Assembly (NCBI GenBank): GCA_964036045.1
Contig: OZ038400.1
Coordinates: 15,745,079 to 15,809,078 of the forward strand
Source: Eutreptiella sp. 'Long Island Sound 2002'
Taxonomy: Eukaryota > Euglenozoa > Euglenophyceae > Eutreptiales > Eutreptiaceae
Direction: 5' to 3'
DNA: 64,000 nucleotides
Shown: positions 50,835 to 62,775 of the stretch, piece after piece
Position numbering within the stretch: position 1 is the first letter of the stretch
Layout of the letters: each line of letters opens with the position of its first letter
Notes under the pieces: generated by a model
Told to the model about the DNA's origin: nothing
Seen by the model: the letters and a program-made list of their open reading frames with translations, nothing else
Database searches by the model: none
Made by a program: the position numbers and the translations under genes

Positions 50835-53252
50835 TTGGAGGCCGGGACCCTCTTTTTTGAAATCTTTGGGGCTGAAGGCCGCCAGGCCTTCAGCCGCCCG
50901 CCCGCCTTCGCCCACGCCTTAGCCGAAGCCAAAGGCGGAGGCCAACCCTTTAGAGTCGCTACCCAGGGGGCTTGGCCAAAAATGGCCTTCCTGCCCTGTC
51001 TTTGGACGTATTATGCCTAGCCTCTGTGGCGGCTGTCCGGACCGTAGGGTGGTCAGTCTGGGGGCTTTTTGGTCAATGTTTGATTAAGCAAGTTGACTTT
51101 GATTCGGGGCTCGCCTATGTCTTACAGCAGCGGATACCGTTTTACCGGTGGTCCAAATCCCAATTGTATGGTGCATGGCGTACCCATGAACCTGATTCCA
51201 TGCTTCCAAGCTTCAAAACTGCTATCTAGAGGGCAAATTGGAGGCCGGGACCCTCTTTTTTGAAATCTTTGGGGCTGAAGGCCGCCAGGCCTTCAGCCGC
51301 CCGCCCGCCTTCGCCCACGCCTTAGCCGAAGCCAAAGGCGGAGGCCAACCCTTTAGAGTCGCTACCCAGGGGGCTTGGCCAAAAATGGCCTTCCTGCCCT
51401 GTCTTTGGACGTATTATGCCTAGCCTGTGTGGCGGCTGTCCGGACCGTAGGGTGGTCAGTCTGGGGGCTTTTTGGTCAATGTTTGATTAAGCAAGTTGAC
51501 TTTGATTCGGGGCTCGCCTATGTCTTATAGCAGCGGATACCGTTTTACCGGTGGTCCAAATCCCAATTGTATGGTGCATGGCGTACCCATGAACCTGATT
51601 CCATGCTGCCAAGCTTAAAAACTGCTATCTAGAGGGCAAATTGGAGGCCGGGACCCTCTTTTTTGAAATCTTTGGGGCTGAAGGCCGCCAGGCCTTCAGC
51701 CGCCCGCCCGCCTTCGCCCACGCCTTAGCCGAAGCCAAAGGCGGAGGCCAACCCTTTAGAGTCGCTACCCAGGGGGCTTGGCCAAAAATGGCCTTCCTGC
51801 CCTGTCTTTGGACGTATTATGCCTAGCCTGTGTGGCGGCTGTCCGGACCGTAGGGTGGTCAGTCTGGGGGCTTTTTGGTCAATGTTTGATTAAGCAAGTT
51901 GACTTTGATTCGGGGCTCGCCTATGTCTTACAGCAGCGGATACCGTTTTACCGGTGGTCCAAATCCCAATTGTATGGTGCATGGCGTACCCATGAACCTG
52001 ATTCCATGCTTCCAAGCTTCAAAACTGCTATCTAGAGGGCAAATTGGAGGCCGGGACCCTCTTTTTTGAAATCTTTGGGGCTGAAGGCCGCCAGGCCTTC
52101 AGCCGCCCGCCCGCCTTCGCCCACGCCTTAGCCGAAGCCAAAGGCGGAGGCCAACCCTTTAGAGTCGCTACCCAGGGGGCTTGGCCAAAAATGGCCTTCC
52201 TGCCCTGTCTTTGGACGTATTATGCCTAGCCTGTGTGGCGGCTGTCCGGACCGTAGGGTGGTCAGTCTGGGGGCTTTTTGGTCAATGTTTGATTAAGCAA
52301 GTTGACTTTGATTCGGGGCTCGCCTATGTCTTACAGCAGCGGATACCGTTTTACCGGTGGTCCAAATCCCAATTGTATGGTGCATGGCGTACCCATGAAC
52401 CTGATTCCATGCTTCCAAGCTTCAAAACTGCTATCTAGAGGGCAAATTGGAGGCCGGGACCCTCTTTTTTGAAATCTTTGGGGCTGAAGGCCGCCAGGCC
52501 TTCAGCCGCCCGCCCGCCTTCGCCCACGCCTTAGCCGAAGCCAAAGGCGGAGGCCAACCCTTTAGAGTCGCTACCCAGGGGGCTTGGCCAAAAATGGCCT
52601 TCCTGCCCTGTCTTTGGACGTATTATGCCTAGCCTGTGTGGCGGCTGTCCGGACCGTAGGGTGGTCAGTCTGGGGGCTTTTTGGTCAATGTTTGATTAAG
52701 CAAGTTGACTTTGATTCGGGGCTCGCCTATGTCTTACAGCAGCGGATACCGTTTTACCGGTGGTCCAAATCCCAATTGTATGGTGCATGGCGTACCCATG
52801 AACCTGATTCCATGCTTCCAAGCTTCAAAACTGCTATCTAGAGGGCAAATTGGAGGCCGGGACCCTCTTTTTTGAAATCTTTGGGGCTGAAGGCCGCCAG
52901 GCCTTCAGCCGCCCGCCCGCCTTCGCCCACGCCTTAGCCGAAGCCAAAGGCGGAGGCCAACCCTTTAGAGTCGCTACCCAGGGGGCTTGGCCAAAAATGG
53001 CCTCCCTGCCCTGTCTTTGGACGTATTATGCCTAGCCTGTGTGGCGGCTGTCCGGACCGTAGGGTGGTCAGTCTGGGGGCTTTTTGGTCAATGTTTGATT
53101 AAGCAAGTTGACTTTGATTCGGGGCTCGCCTATGTCTTACAGCAGCGGATACCGTTTTACCGGTGGTCCAAATCCCAATTGTATGGTGCATGGCGTACCC
53201 ATGAACCTGATTCCATGCTGCCAAGCTTCAAAACTGCTATCTAGAGGGCAAA

Positions 53253-55670
53253 TTGGAGGCCGGGACCCTCTTTTTTGAAATCTTTGGGGCTGAAGGCCGC
53301 CAGGCCTTCAGCCGCCCACCCCCCTTCGCCCACGCCTTAGCCGAAGCCAAAGGCGGAGGCCAACCCTTTAGAGTCGCTACCCAGGGGGCTTGGCCAAAAA
53401 TGGCCTCCCTGCCCTGTCTTTGGACGTATTATGCCTAGCCTGTGTGGCGGCTGTCCGGACCGTAGGGTGGTCAGTCTGGGGGCTTTTTGGTCAATGTTTG
53501 ATTAAGCAAGTTGACTTTGATTCGGGGCTCGCCTATGTCTTACAGCAGCGGATACCGTTTTACCGGTGGTCCAAATCCCAATTGTATGGTGCATGGCGTA
53601 CCCATGAACCTGATTCCATGCTGCCAAGCTTCAAAACTGCTATCTAGAGGGCAAATTGGAGGCCGGGACCCTCTTTTTTGAAATCTTTGGGGCTGAAGGC
53701 CGCCAGGCCTTCAGCCGCCCACCCCCCTTCGCCCACGCCTTAGCCGAAGCCAAAGGCGGAGGCCAACCCTTTAGAGTCGCTACCCAGGGGGCTTGGCCAA
53801 AAATGGCCTTCCTGCCCTGTCTTTGGACGTATTATGCCTAGCCTGTGTGGCGGCTGTCCGGACCGTAGGGTGGTCAGTCTGGGGGCTTTTTGGTCAATGT
53901 TTGATTAAGCAAGTTGACTTTGATTCGGGGCTCGCCTATGTCTTACAACAGCGGATACCGTTTTACCGGTGGTCCAAATCCCAATTGTATGGTGCATGGC
54001 GTACCCATGAACCTGATTCCATGCTGCCAAGCTTCAAAACTGCTATCTAGAGGGCAAATTGGAGGCCGGGACCCTCTTTTTTGAAATCTTTGGGGCTGAA
54101 GGCCGTCAGGCCTTCAGCCGCCCACCCGCCTTCGCCCACGCCTTAGCCGAAGCCAAAGGCGGAGGCCAACCCTTTAGAGTCGCTACCCAGGGGGCTTGGC
54201 CAAAAATGGCCTTCCTGCCCTGTCTTTGGACGTATTATGCCTAGCCTGTGTGGCGGCTGTCCGGACCGTAGGGTGGTCAGTCTGGGGGCTTTTTGGTCAA
54301 TGTTTGATTAAGCAAGTTGACTTTGATTCGGGGCTCGCCTATGTCTTACAGCAGCGGATACCGTTTTACCGGTGGTCCAAATCCCAATTGTATGGTGCAT
54401 GGCGTACCCATGAACCTGATTCCATGCTGCCAAGCTTCAAAACTGCTATCTAGAGGGCAAATTGGAGGCCGGGACCCTCTTTTTTGAAATCTTTGGGGCT
54501 GAAGGCCGCCAGGCCTTCAGCCGCCCACCCCCCTTCGCCCACGCCTTAGCCGAAGCCAAAGGCGGAGGCCAACCCTTTAGAGTCGCTACCCAGGGGGCTT
54601 GGCCAAAAATGGCCTCCCTGCCCTGTCTTTGGACGTATTATGCCTAGCCTGTGTGGCGGCTGTCCGGACCGTAGGGTGGTCAGTCTGGGGGCTTTTTGGT
54701 CAATGTTTGATTAAGCAAGTTGACTTTGATTCGGGGCTCGCCTATGTCTTACAGCAGCGGATACCGTTTTACCGGTGGTCCAAATCCCAATTGTATGGTG
54801 CATGGCGTACCCATGAACCTGATTCCATGCTGCCAAGCTTCAAAACTGCTATCTAGAGGGCAAATTGGAGGCCGGGACCCTCTTTTTTGAAATCTTTGGG
54901 GCTGAAGGCCGCCAGGCCTTCAGCCGCCCACCCCCCTTCGCCCACGCCTTAGCCGAAGCCAAAGGCGGAGGCCAACCCTTTAGAGTCGCTACCCAGGGGG
55001 CTTGGCCAAAAATGGCCTTCCTGCCCTGTCTTTGGACGTATTATGCCTAGCCTGTGTGGCGGCTGTCCGGACCGTAGGGTGGTCAGTCTGGGGGCTTTTT
55101 GGTCAATGTTTGATTAAGCAAGTTGACTTTGATTCGGGGCTCGCCTATGTCTTACAACAGCGGATACCGTTTTACCGGTGGTCCAAATCCCAATTGTATG
55201 GTGCATGGCGTACCCATGAACCTGATTCCATGCTGCCAAGCTTCAAAACTGCTATCTAGAGGGCAAATTGGAGGCCGGGACCCTCTTTTTTGAAATCTTT
55301 GGGGCTGAAGGCCGTCAGGCCTTCAGCCGCCCACCCGCCTTCGCCCACGCCTTAGCCGAAGCCAAAGGCGGAGGCCAACCCTTTAGAGTCGCTACCCAGG
55401 GGGCTTGGCCAAAAATGGCCTTCCTGCCCTGTCTTTGGACGTATTATGCCTAGCCTGTGTGGCGGCTGTCCGGACCGTAGGGTGGTCAGTCTGGGGGCTT
55501 TTTGGTCAATGTTTGATTAAGCAAGTTGACTTTGATTCGGGGCTCGCCTATGTCTTACAGCAGCGGATACCGTTTTACCGGTGGTCCAAATCCCAATTGT
55601 ATGGTGCATGGCGTACCCATGAACCTGATTCCATGCTTCCAAGCTTCAAAACTGCTATCTAGAGGGCAAA
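53253..55670. repeat. Trimeric higher-order repeat, 2 x 1209 bp
   Basis: Unit 1 (53253, 54462) has CACCCCCC and GGCCTCCCTG; unit 2 (53656, 54865) has CACCCCCC and CTTACAACAG; unit 3 (54059, 55268) has GGCCGTCAGG and CCCACCCGCC. The final variant site of the second block is CATGCTTCC instead of CATGCTGCC, marking the edge of the duplicated segment. Confidence 0.87.
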
Positions 55671-58600
55671 TTGGAGGCCGGGACCCTCTTTTTTGAAATC
55701 TTTGGGGCTGAAGGCCGCCAGGCCTTCAGCCGCCCGCCCGCCTTCGCCCACGCCTTAGCCGAAGCCAAAGGCGGAGGCCAACCCTTTAGAGTCGCTACCC
55801 AGGGGGCTTGGCCAAAAATGGCCTCCCTGCCCTGTCTTTGGACGTATTATGCCTAGCCTGTGTGGCGGCTGTCCGGACCGTAGGGTGGTCAGTCTGGGGG
55901 CTTTTTGGTCAATGTTTGATTAAGCAAGTTGACTTTGATTCGGGGCTCGCCTATGTCTTACAGCAGCGGATACCGTTTTACCGGTGGTCCAAATCCCAAT
56001 TGTATGGTGCATGGCGTACCCATGAACCTGATTCCATGCTGCCAAGCTTCAAAACTGCTATCTAGAGGGCAAATTGGAGGCCGGGACCCTCTTTTTTGAA
56101 ATCTTTGGGGCTGAAGGCCGCCAGGCCTTCAGCCGCCCACCCCCCTTCGCCCACGCCTTAGCCGAAGCCAAAGGCGGAGGCCAACCCTTTAGAGTCGCTA
56201 CCCAGGGGGCTTGGCCAAAAATGGCCTTCCTGCCCTGTCTTTGGACGTATTATGCCTAGCCTGTGTGGCGGCTGTCCGGACCGTAGGGTGGTCAGTCTGG
56301 GGGCTTTTTGGTCAATGTTTGATTAAGCAAGTTGACTTTGATTCGGGGCTCGCCTATGTCTTACAACAGCGGATACCGTTTTACCGGTGGTCCAAATCCC
56401 AATTGTATGGTGCATGGCGTACCCATGAACCTGATTCCATGCTGCCAAGCTTCAAAACTGCTATCTAGAGGGCAAATTGGAGGCCGGGACCCTCTTTTTT
56501 GAAATCTTTGGGGCTGAAGGCCGCCAGGCCTTCAGCCGCCCACCCCCCCTCGCCCACGCCTTAGCCGAAGCCAAAGGCGGAGCCCAACCCTTTAGAGTCG
56601 CTACCCAGGGGGCTTGGCCAAAAATGGCCTTCCTGCCCTGTCTTTGGACGTATTATGCCTAGCCTGTGTGGCGGCTGTCCGGACCGTAGGGTGGTCAGTC
56701 TGGGGGCTTTTTGGTCAATGTTTGATTAAGCAAGTTGACTTTGATTCGGGGCTCGCCTATGTCTTACAACAGCGGATACCGTTTTACCGGTGGTCCAAAT
56801 CCCAAATGTATGGTGCATGGCGTACCCATGAACCTGATTCCATGCTGCCAAGCTTCAAAACTGCTATCTAGAGGGCAAATTGGAGGCCGGGACCCTCTTT
56901 TTTGAAATCTTTGGGGCTGAAGGCCGCCAGGCCTTCAGCCGCCCACCCCCCCTCGCCCACGCCTTAGCCGAAGCCAAAGGCGGAGGCCAACCCTTTAGAG
57001 TCGCTACCCAGGGGGCTTGGCCAAAAATGGCCTTCCTGCCCTGTCTTTGGACGTATTATGCCTAGCCTGTGTGGCGGCTGTCTCGACCGTAGGGTGGTCA
57101 GTCTGGGGGCTTTTTGGTCAATGTTTGATTAAGCAAGTTGACTTTGATTCGGGGCTCGCCTATGTCTTACAGCAGCGGATACTGTTTTACCGGTGGTCCA
57201 AATCCCAATTGTATGGTGCATGGCGTACCCATGAACCTGATTCCATGCTGCCAAGCTTCAAAACTGCTATCTAGAGGGCAAATTGGAGGCCGGGACCCTC
57301 TTTTTTGAAATCTTTGGGGCTGAAGGCCGCCAGGCCTTCAGCCGCCCACCCCCCTTCGCCCACGCCTTAGCCGAAGCCAAAGGCGGAGGCCAACCCTTTA
57401 GAGTCGCTACCCAGGGGGCTTGGCCAAAAATGGCCTCCCTGCCCTGTCTTTGGACGTATTATGCCTAGCCTGTGTGGCGGCTGTCCGGACCGTAGGGTGG
57501 TCAGTCTGGGGGCTTTTTGGTCAATGTTTGATTAAGCAAGTTGACTTTGATTCGGGGCTCGCCTATGTCTTACAGCAGCGGATACCGTTTTACCGGTGGT
57601 CCAAATCCCAATTGTATGGTGCATGGCGTACCCATGAACCTGATTCCATGCTGCCAAGCTTCAAAACTGCTATCTAGAGGGCAAATTGGAGGCCGGGACC
57701 CTCTTTTTTGAAATCTTTGGGGCTGAAGGCCGCCAGGCCTTCAGCCGCCCACCCCCCTTCGCCCACGCCTTAGCCGAAGCCAAAGGCGGAGGCCAACCCT
57801 TTAGAGTCGCTACCCAGGGGGCTTGGCCAAAAATGGCCTTCCTGCCCTGTCTTTGGACGTATTATGCCTAGCCTGTGTGGCGGCTGTCCGGACCGTAGGG
57901 TGGTCAGTCTGGGGGCTTTTTGGTCAATGTTTGATTAAGCAAGTTGACTTTGATTCGGGGCTCGCCTATGTCTTACAACAGCGGATACCGTTTTACCGGT
58001 GGTCCAAATCCCAATTGTATGGTGCATGGCGTACCCATGAACCTGATTCCATGCTGCCAAGCTTCAAAACTGCTATCTAGAGGGCAAATTGGAGGCCGGG
58101 ACCCTCTTTTTTGAAATCTTTGGGGCTGAAGGCCGCCAGGCCTTCAGCCGCCCACCCCCCCTCGCCCACGCCTTAGCCGAAGCCAAAGGCGGAGCCCAAC
58201 CCTTTAGAGTCGCTACCCAGGGGGCTTGGCCAAAAATGGCCTTCCTGCCCTGTCTTTGGACGTATTATGCCTAGCCTGTGTGGCGGCTGTCCGGACCGTA
58301 GGGTGGTCAGTCTGGGGGCTTTTTGGTCAATGTTTGATTAAGCAAGTTGACTTTGATTCGGGGCTCGCCTATGTCTTACAACAGCGGATACCGTTTTACC
58401 GGTGGTCCAAATCCCAAATGTATGGTGCATGGCGTACCCATGAACCTGATTCCATGCTGCCAAGCTTCAAAACTGCTATCTAGAGGGCAAATTGGAGGCC
58501 GGGACCCTCTTTTTTGAAATCTTTGGGGCTGAAGGCCGCCAGGCCTTCAGCCGCCCACCCCCCCTCGCCCACGCCTTAGCCGAAGCCAAAGGCGGAGGCC

Positions 58601-58894
58601 AACCCTTTAGAGTCGCTACCCAGGGGGCTTGGCCAAAAATGGCCTTCCTGCCCTGTCTTTGGACGTATTATGCCTAGCCTGTGTGGCGGCTGTCTCGACC
58701 GTAGGGTGGTCAGTCTGGGGGCTTTTTGGTCAATGTTTGATTAAGCAAGTTGACTTTGATTCGGGGCTCGCCTATGTCTTACAGCAGCGGATACTGTTTT
58801 ACCGGTGGTCCAAATCCCAATTGTATGGTGCATGGCGTACCCATGAACCTGATTCCATGCTGCCAAGCTTCAAAACTGCTATCTAGAGGGCAAA
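55671..58894. repeat. Tetrameric higher-order repeat, 2 x 1612 bp
   Basis: Blocks start at 55671 and 57283. Unit 1 has GGCCTCCCTG; unit 2 has CTTACAACAG; unit 3 has CACCCCCCCTCG, GGAGCCCAACC and CCCAAATGTATGG; unit 4 has CACCCCCCCTCG, GTCTCGACCG and GGATACTG. Units 3 and 4 carry variants seen nowhere else in the window, so the duplication is unambiguous. It shares units 1 and 2 with the trimer just upstream, suggesting growth of one block from the other. Confidence 0.88.
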
Positions 58895-59297
58895 TTGGAG
58901 GCCGGGACCCTCTTTTTTGAAATCTTTGGGGCTGAAGGCCGCCAGGCCTTCAGCCGCCCACCCCCCTTCGCCCACGCCTTAGCCGAAGCCAAAGGCGGAG
59001 GCCAACCCTTTAGAGTCGCTACCCAGGGGGCTTGGCCAAAAATGGCCTTCCTGCCCTGTCTTTGGACGTATTATGCCTAGCCTGTGTGGCGGCTGTCCGG
59101 ACCGTAGGGTGGTCAGTCTGGGGGCTTTTTGGTCAATGTTTGATTAAGCAAGTTGACTTTGATTCGGGGCTCGCCTATGTCTTACAGCAGCGGATACCGT
59201 TTTACCGGTGGTCCAAATCCCAATTGTATGGTGCATGGCGTACCCATGAACCTGATTCCATGCTTCCAAGCTTCAAAACTGCTATCTAGAGGGCAAA

Positions 59298-59684
59298 TTG
59301 GAGGCCGGGACCCTCTTTTTTGAAATCTGGCGGCCTTCAGCCGCCCGCCCGCCTTCGCCCACGCCTTAGCCGAAGCCAAAGGCGGAGGCCAACCCTTTAG
59401 AGTCGCTACCCAGGGGGCTTGGCCAAAAATGGCCTTCCTGCCCTGTCTTTGGACGTATTATGCCTAGCCTCTGTGGCGGCTGTCCGGACCGTAGGGTGGT
59501 CAGTCTGGGGGCTTTTTGGTCAATGTTTGATTAAGCAAGTTGACTTTGATTCGGGGCTCGCCTATGTCTTACAGCAGCGGATACCGTTTTACCGGTGGTC
59601 CAAATCCCAATTGTATGGTGCATGGCGTACCCATGAACCTGATTCCATGCTGCCAAGCTTCAAAACTGCTATCTAGAGGGCAAA
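59298..59684. repeat. 387-bp monomer rearranged at the hairpin
   Basis: In place of the usual 37 bases from GAAATCT to GCCTTCAGCC there are only 21: GAAATCT is followed directly by GGCGGCCTTCAGCC. The left arm of the hairpin is lost, and the four bases before the right arm read TGGC, the reverse complement of the normal loop GCCA. Either one template-switch event or two small deletions (4 + 12 bp) explains it. The rest of the unit is normal. Confidence 0.9.
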
Positions 59685-62102
59685 TTGGAGGCCGGGACCC
59701 TCTTTTTTGAAATCTTTGGGGCTGAAGGCCGCCAGGCCTTCAGCCGCCCGCCCGCCTTCGCCCACGCCTTAGCCGAAGCCAAAGGCGGAGGCCAACCCTT
59801 TAGAGTCGCTACCCAGGGGGCTTGGCCAAAAATGGCCTTCCTGCCCTGTCTTTGGACGTATTATGCCTAGCCTCTGTGGCGGCTGTCCGGACCGTAGGGT
59901 GGTCAGTCTGGGGGCTTTTTGGTCAATGTTTGATTAAGCAAGTTGACTTTGACTCGGGGCTCGCCTATGTCTTACAGCAGCGGATACCGTTTTACCGGTG
60001 GTCCAAATCCCAATTGTATGGTGCATGGCGTACCCATGAACCTGATTCCATGCTGCCAAGCTTCAAAACTGCTATCTAGAGGGCAAATTGGAGGCCGGGA
60101 CCCTCTTTTTTGAAATCTTTGGGGCTGAAGGCCGCCAGGCCTTCAGCCGCCCGCCCGCCTTCGCCCACGCCTTAGCCGAAGCCAAAGGCGGAGGCCAACC
60201 CTTTAGAGTCGCTACCCAGGGGGCTTGGCCAAAAATGGCCTTCCTGCCCTGTCTTTGGACGTATTATGCCTAGCCTCTGTGGCGGCTGTCCGGACCGTAG
60301 GGTGGTCAGTCTGGGGGCTTTTTGGTCAATGTTTGATTAAGCAAGTTGACTTTGACTCGGGGCTCGCCTATGTCTTACAGCAGCGGATACCGTTTTACCG
60401 GTGGTCCAAATCCCAATTGTATGGTGCATGGCGTACCCATGAACCTGATTCCATGCTGCCAAGCTTCAAAACTGCTATCTAGAGGGCAAATTGGAGGCCG
60501 GGACCCTCTTTTTTGAAATCTTTGGGGCTGAAGGCCGCCAGGCCTTCAGCCGCCCGCCCGCCTTCGCCCACGCCTTAGCCGAAGCCAAAGGCGGAGGCCA
60601 ACCCTTTAGAGTCGCTACCCAGGGGGCTTGGCCAAAAATGGCCTTCCTGCCCTGTCTTTGGACGTATTATGCCTAGCCTGTGTGGCGGCTGTCCGGACCG
60701 TAGGGTGGTCAGTCTGGGGGCTTTTTGGTCAATGTTTGATTAAGCAAGTTGACTTTGATTCGGGGCTCGCCTATGTCTTACAGCAGCGGATACCGTTTTA
60801 CCGGTGGTCCAAATCCCAATTGTATGGTGCATGGCGTACCCATGAACCTGATTCCATGCTGCCAAGCTTCAAAACTGCTATCTAGAGGGCAAATTGGAGG
60901 CCGGGACCCTCTTTTTTGAAATCTTTGGGGCTGAAGGCCGCCAGGCCTTCAGCCGCCCGCCCGCCTTCGCCCACGCCTTAGCCGAAGCCAAAGGCGGAGG
61001 CCAACCCTTTAGAGTCGCTACCCAGGGGGCTTGGCCAAAAATGGCCTTCCTGCCCTGTCTTTGGACGTATTATGCCTAGCCTCTGTGGCGGCTGTCCGGA
61101 CCGTAGGGTGGTCAGTCTGGGGGCTTTTTGGTCAATGTTTGATTAAGCAAGTTGACTTTGACTCGGGGCTCGCCTATGTCTTACAGCAGCGGATACCGTT
61201 TTACCGGTGGTCCAAATCCCAATTGTATGGTGCATGGCGTACCCATGAACCTGATTCCATGCTGCCAAGCTTCAAAACTGCTATCTAGAGGGCAAATTGG
61301 AGGCCGGGACCCTCTTTTTTGAAATCTTTGGGGCTGAAGGCCGCCAGGCCTTCAGCCGCCCGCCCGCCTTCGCCCACGCCTTAGCCGAAGCCAAAGGCGG
61401 AGGCCAACCCTTTAGAGTCGCTACCCAGGGGGCTTGGCCAAAAATGGCCTTCCTGCCCTGTCTTTGGACGTATTATGCCTAGCCTCTGTGGCGGCTGTCC
61501 GGACCGTAGGGTGGTCAGTCTGGGGGCTTTTTGGTCAATGTTTGATTAAGCAAGTTGACTTTGACTCGGGGCTCGCCTATGTCTTACAGCAGCGGATACC
61601 GTTTTACCGGTGGTCCAAATCCCAATTGTATGGTGCATGGCGTACCCATGAACCTGATTCCATGCTGCCAAGCTTCAAAACTGCTATCTAGAGGGCAAAT
61701 TGGAGGCCGGGACCCTCTTTTTTGAAATCTTTGGGGCTGAAGGCCGCCAGGCCTTCAGCCGCCCGCCCGCCTTCGCCCACGCCTTAGCCGAAGCCAAAGG
61801 CGGAGGCCAACCCTTTAGAGTCGCTACCCAGGGGGCTTGGCCAAAAATGGCCTTCCTGCCCTGTCTTTGGACGTATTATGCCTAGCCTGTGTGGCGGCTG
61901 TCCGGACCGTAGGGTGGTCAGTCTGGGGGCTTTTTGGTCAATGTTTGATTAAGCAAGTTGACTTTGATTCGGGGCTCGCCTATGTCTTACAGCAGCGGAT
62001 ACCGTTTTACCGGTGGTCCAAATCCCAATTGTATGGTGCATGGCGTACCCATGAACCTGATTCCATGCTTCCAAGCTTCAAAACTGCTATCTAGAGGGCA
62101 AA
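59685..62102. repeat. Trimeric higher-order repeat, 2 x 1209 bp, next to array edge
   Basis: Units at 59685, 60088, 60894 and 61297 have TTTGACTCGG with CTCTGTGG; units at 60491 and 61700 have TTTGATTCGG with CTGTGTGG. The order A-A-B is repeated twice. The following, last complete unit (62103-62505) carries private changes AATTGAAGG and GCAATTTGAC. Confidence 0.8.
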
Positions 62103-62505
62103 TTGAAGGCCGGGACCCTCTTTTTTGAAATCTTTGGGGCTGAAGGCCGCCAGGCCTTCAGCCGCCCGCCCGCCTTCGCCCACGCCTTAGCCGAAGCCAA
62201 AGGCGGAGGCCAACCCTTTAGAGTCGCTACCCAGGGGGCTTGGCCAAAAATGGCCTTCCTGCCCTGTCTTTGGACGTATTATGCCTAGCCTCTGTGGCGG
62301 CTGTCCGGACCGTAGGGTGGTCAGTCTGGGGGCTTTTTGGTCAATGTTTGATTAAGCAATTTGACTTTGATTCGGGGCTCGCCTATGTCTTACAGCAGCG
62401 GATACCGTTTTACCGGTGGTCCAAATCCCAATTGTATGGTGCATGGCGTACCCATGAACCTGATTCCATGCTTCCAAGCTTCAAAACTGCTATCTAGAGG
62501 GCAAA

Positions 62506-62591
62506 TTGGAGGCCGGGACCCTCTTTTTTGAAATCTTTGGGGCTGAAGGCCGCCAGGCCTTCAGCCGCCCGCCCGCCTTCGCCCACGCCTT
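62506..62591. repeat. Terminal partial satellite monomer and array edge
   Basis: The last unit matches the consensus from TTGGAGGCC through the hairpin to CGCCCACGCCTT, then breaks: the expected AGCCGAAGCC is replaced by GTTTTAGTTGG. Only 86 of 403 bases are present. Beyond this point no further satellite sequence occurs in the window. Confidence 0.93.
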
Positions 62592-62775
62592 GTTTTAGTT
62601 GGTGCTTAGCTTGATCGGCCTCACAATTGTCAATCCTTCTTGTGTTTGGAGCAATTGCGGTGCCCGAATTTTTGAATAAATGATCACCGAGCGAAGAACT
62701 TTTCAAGTCCAAAATCTCAATGTTTTTCAAAATATTCACCAATCCGGGAGCAACAACGGAGCACTAAAAGAAAGC
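62592..62775 (-). other. Presumed 3' tail of the Penelope-like element
   Basis: This gene-free stretch lies between the satellite edge and the hammerhead motif. It is less GC-rich than the satellite and contains no monomer sequence, long ORF, poly-A tract or simple repeat. A minus-strand frame crossing it (62742-62494) runs into the satellite and is a junction artefact. By position it would be the post-cleavage part of the element's terminal repeat, but ordinary flanking DNA cannot be excluded. Confidence 0.5.

Larger units (their letters stand above)
1..62591. repeat. 403-bp satellite DNA array, 155 full monomers
   Basis: Direct reading shows the same 403-bp unit repeated head to tail without interruption. 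Taking the TTGGAGGCC block as the monomer start, units begin at 92, 495, 898 and so on to 62103, with a 91-base partial unit before and an 86-base partial unit after. The spacing adds up exactly: 155 x 403 minus 51 bases, accounted for by one +1, three -12 and one -16 length variants. Monomers differ by only a few substitutions each. Each unit has single recognisable AAGCTT, TCTAGA and CAATTG sites, a CG-rich tract (CCGCCCGCCCGCC) and a T6 run. No orientation switch is seen. The unit resembles no rDNA spacer, histone unit, telomere or known centromeric satellite that I recognise. Whether it is centromeric, pericentromeric or elsewhere cannot be decided here. Confidence 0.98.

Noticed and set aside
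59182-59379. 65-codon minus-strand frame
   Set aside because: It spans the 16-bp net deletion in the rearranged monomer; without that deletion the frame does not exist.
92-62497. Repeated 61-codon and 85-codon plus-strand reading frames, one pair per monomer
   Set aside because: All start with TTG, never ATG; they recur only because the DNA recurs. 403 bp is one more than a multiple of 3, so no frame continues through successive units. The proteins show no recognisable domain, and variants include frame-breaking stops (21037, 27864, 36327, 38745, 51238 units) and length changes without sign of selection.
1-62591. CRISPR array or tandem-repeat protein gene
   Set aside because: The unit is 403 bp with no short-repeat/unique-spacer structure and no cas-like gene, and the frame shifts by one base per unit.
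1-62591. Hammerhead or other ribozyme inside the satellite monomer
   Set aside because: Some satellites encode hammerheads, so both strands were read for CTGANGA followed by GAAA; the nearest string, CTGAAGG in the hairpin, lacks the core. Only the retroelement segment has one.
62494-62742. 82-codon minus-strand frame at the array edge
   Set aside because: It runs from the presumed retroelement tail into satellite sequence, so it is a junction chimera with no domain.
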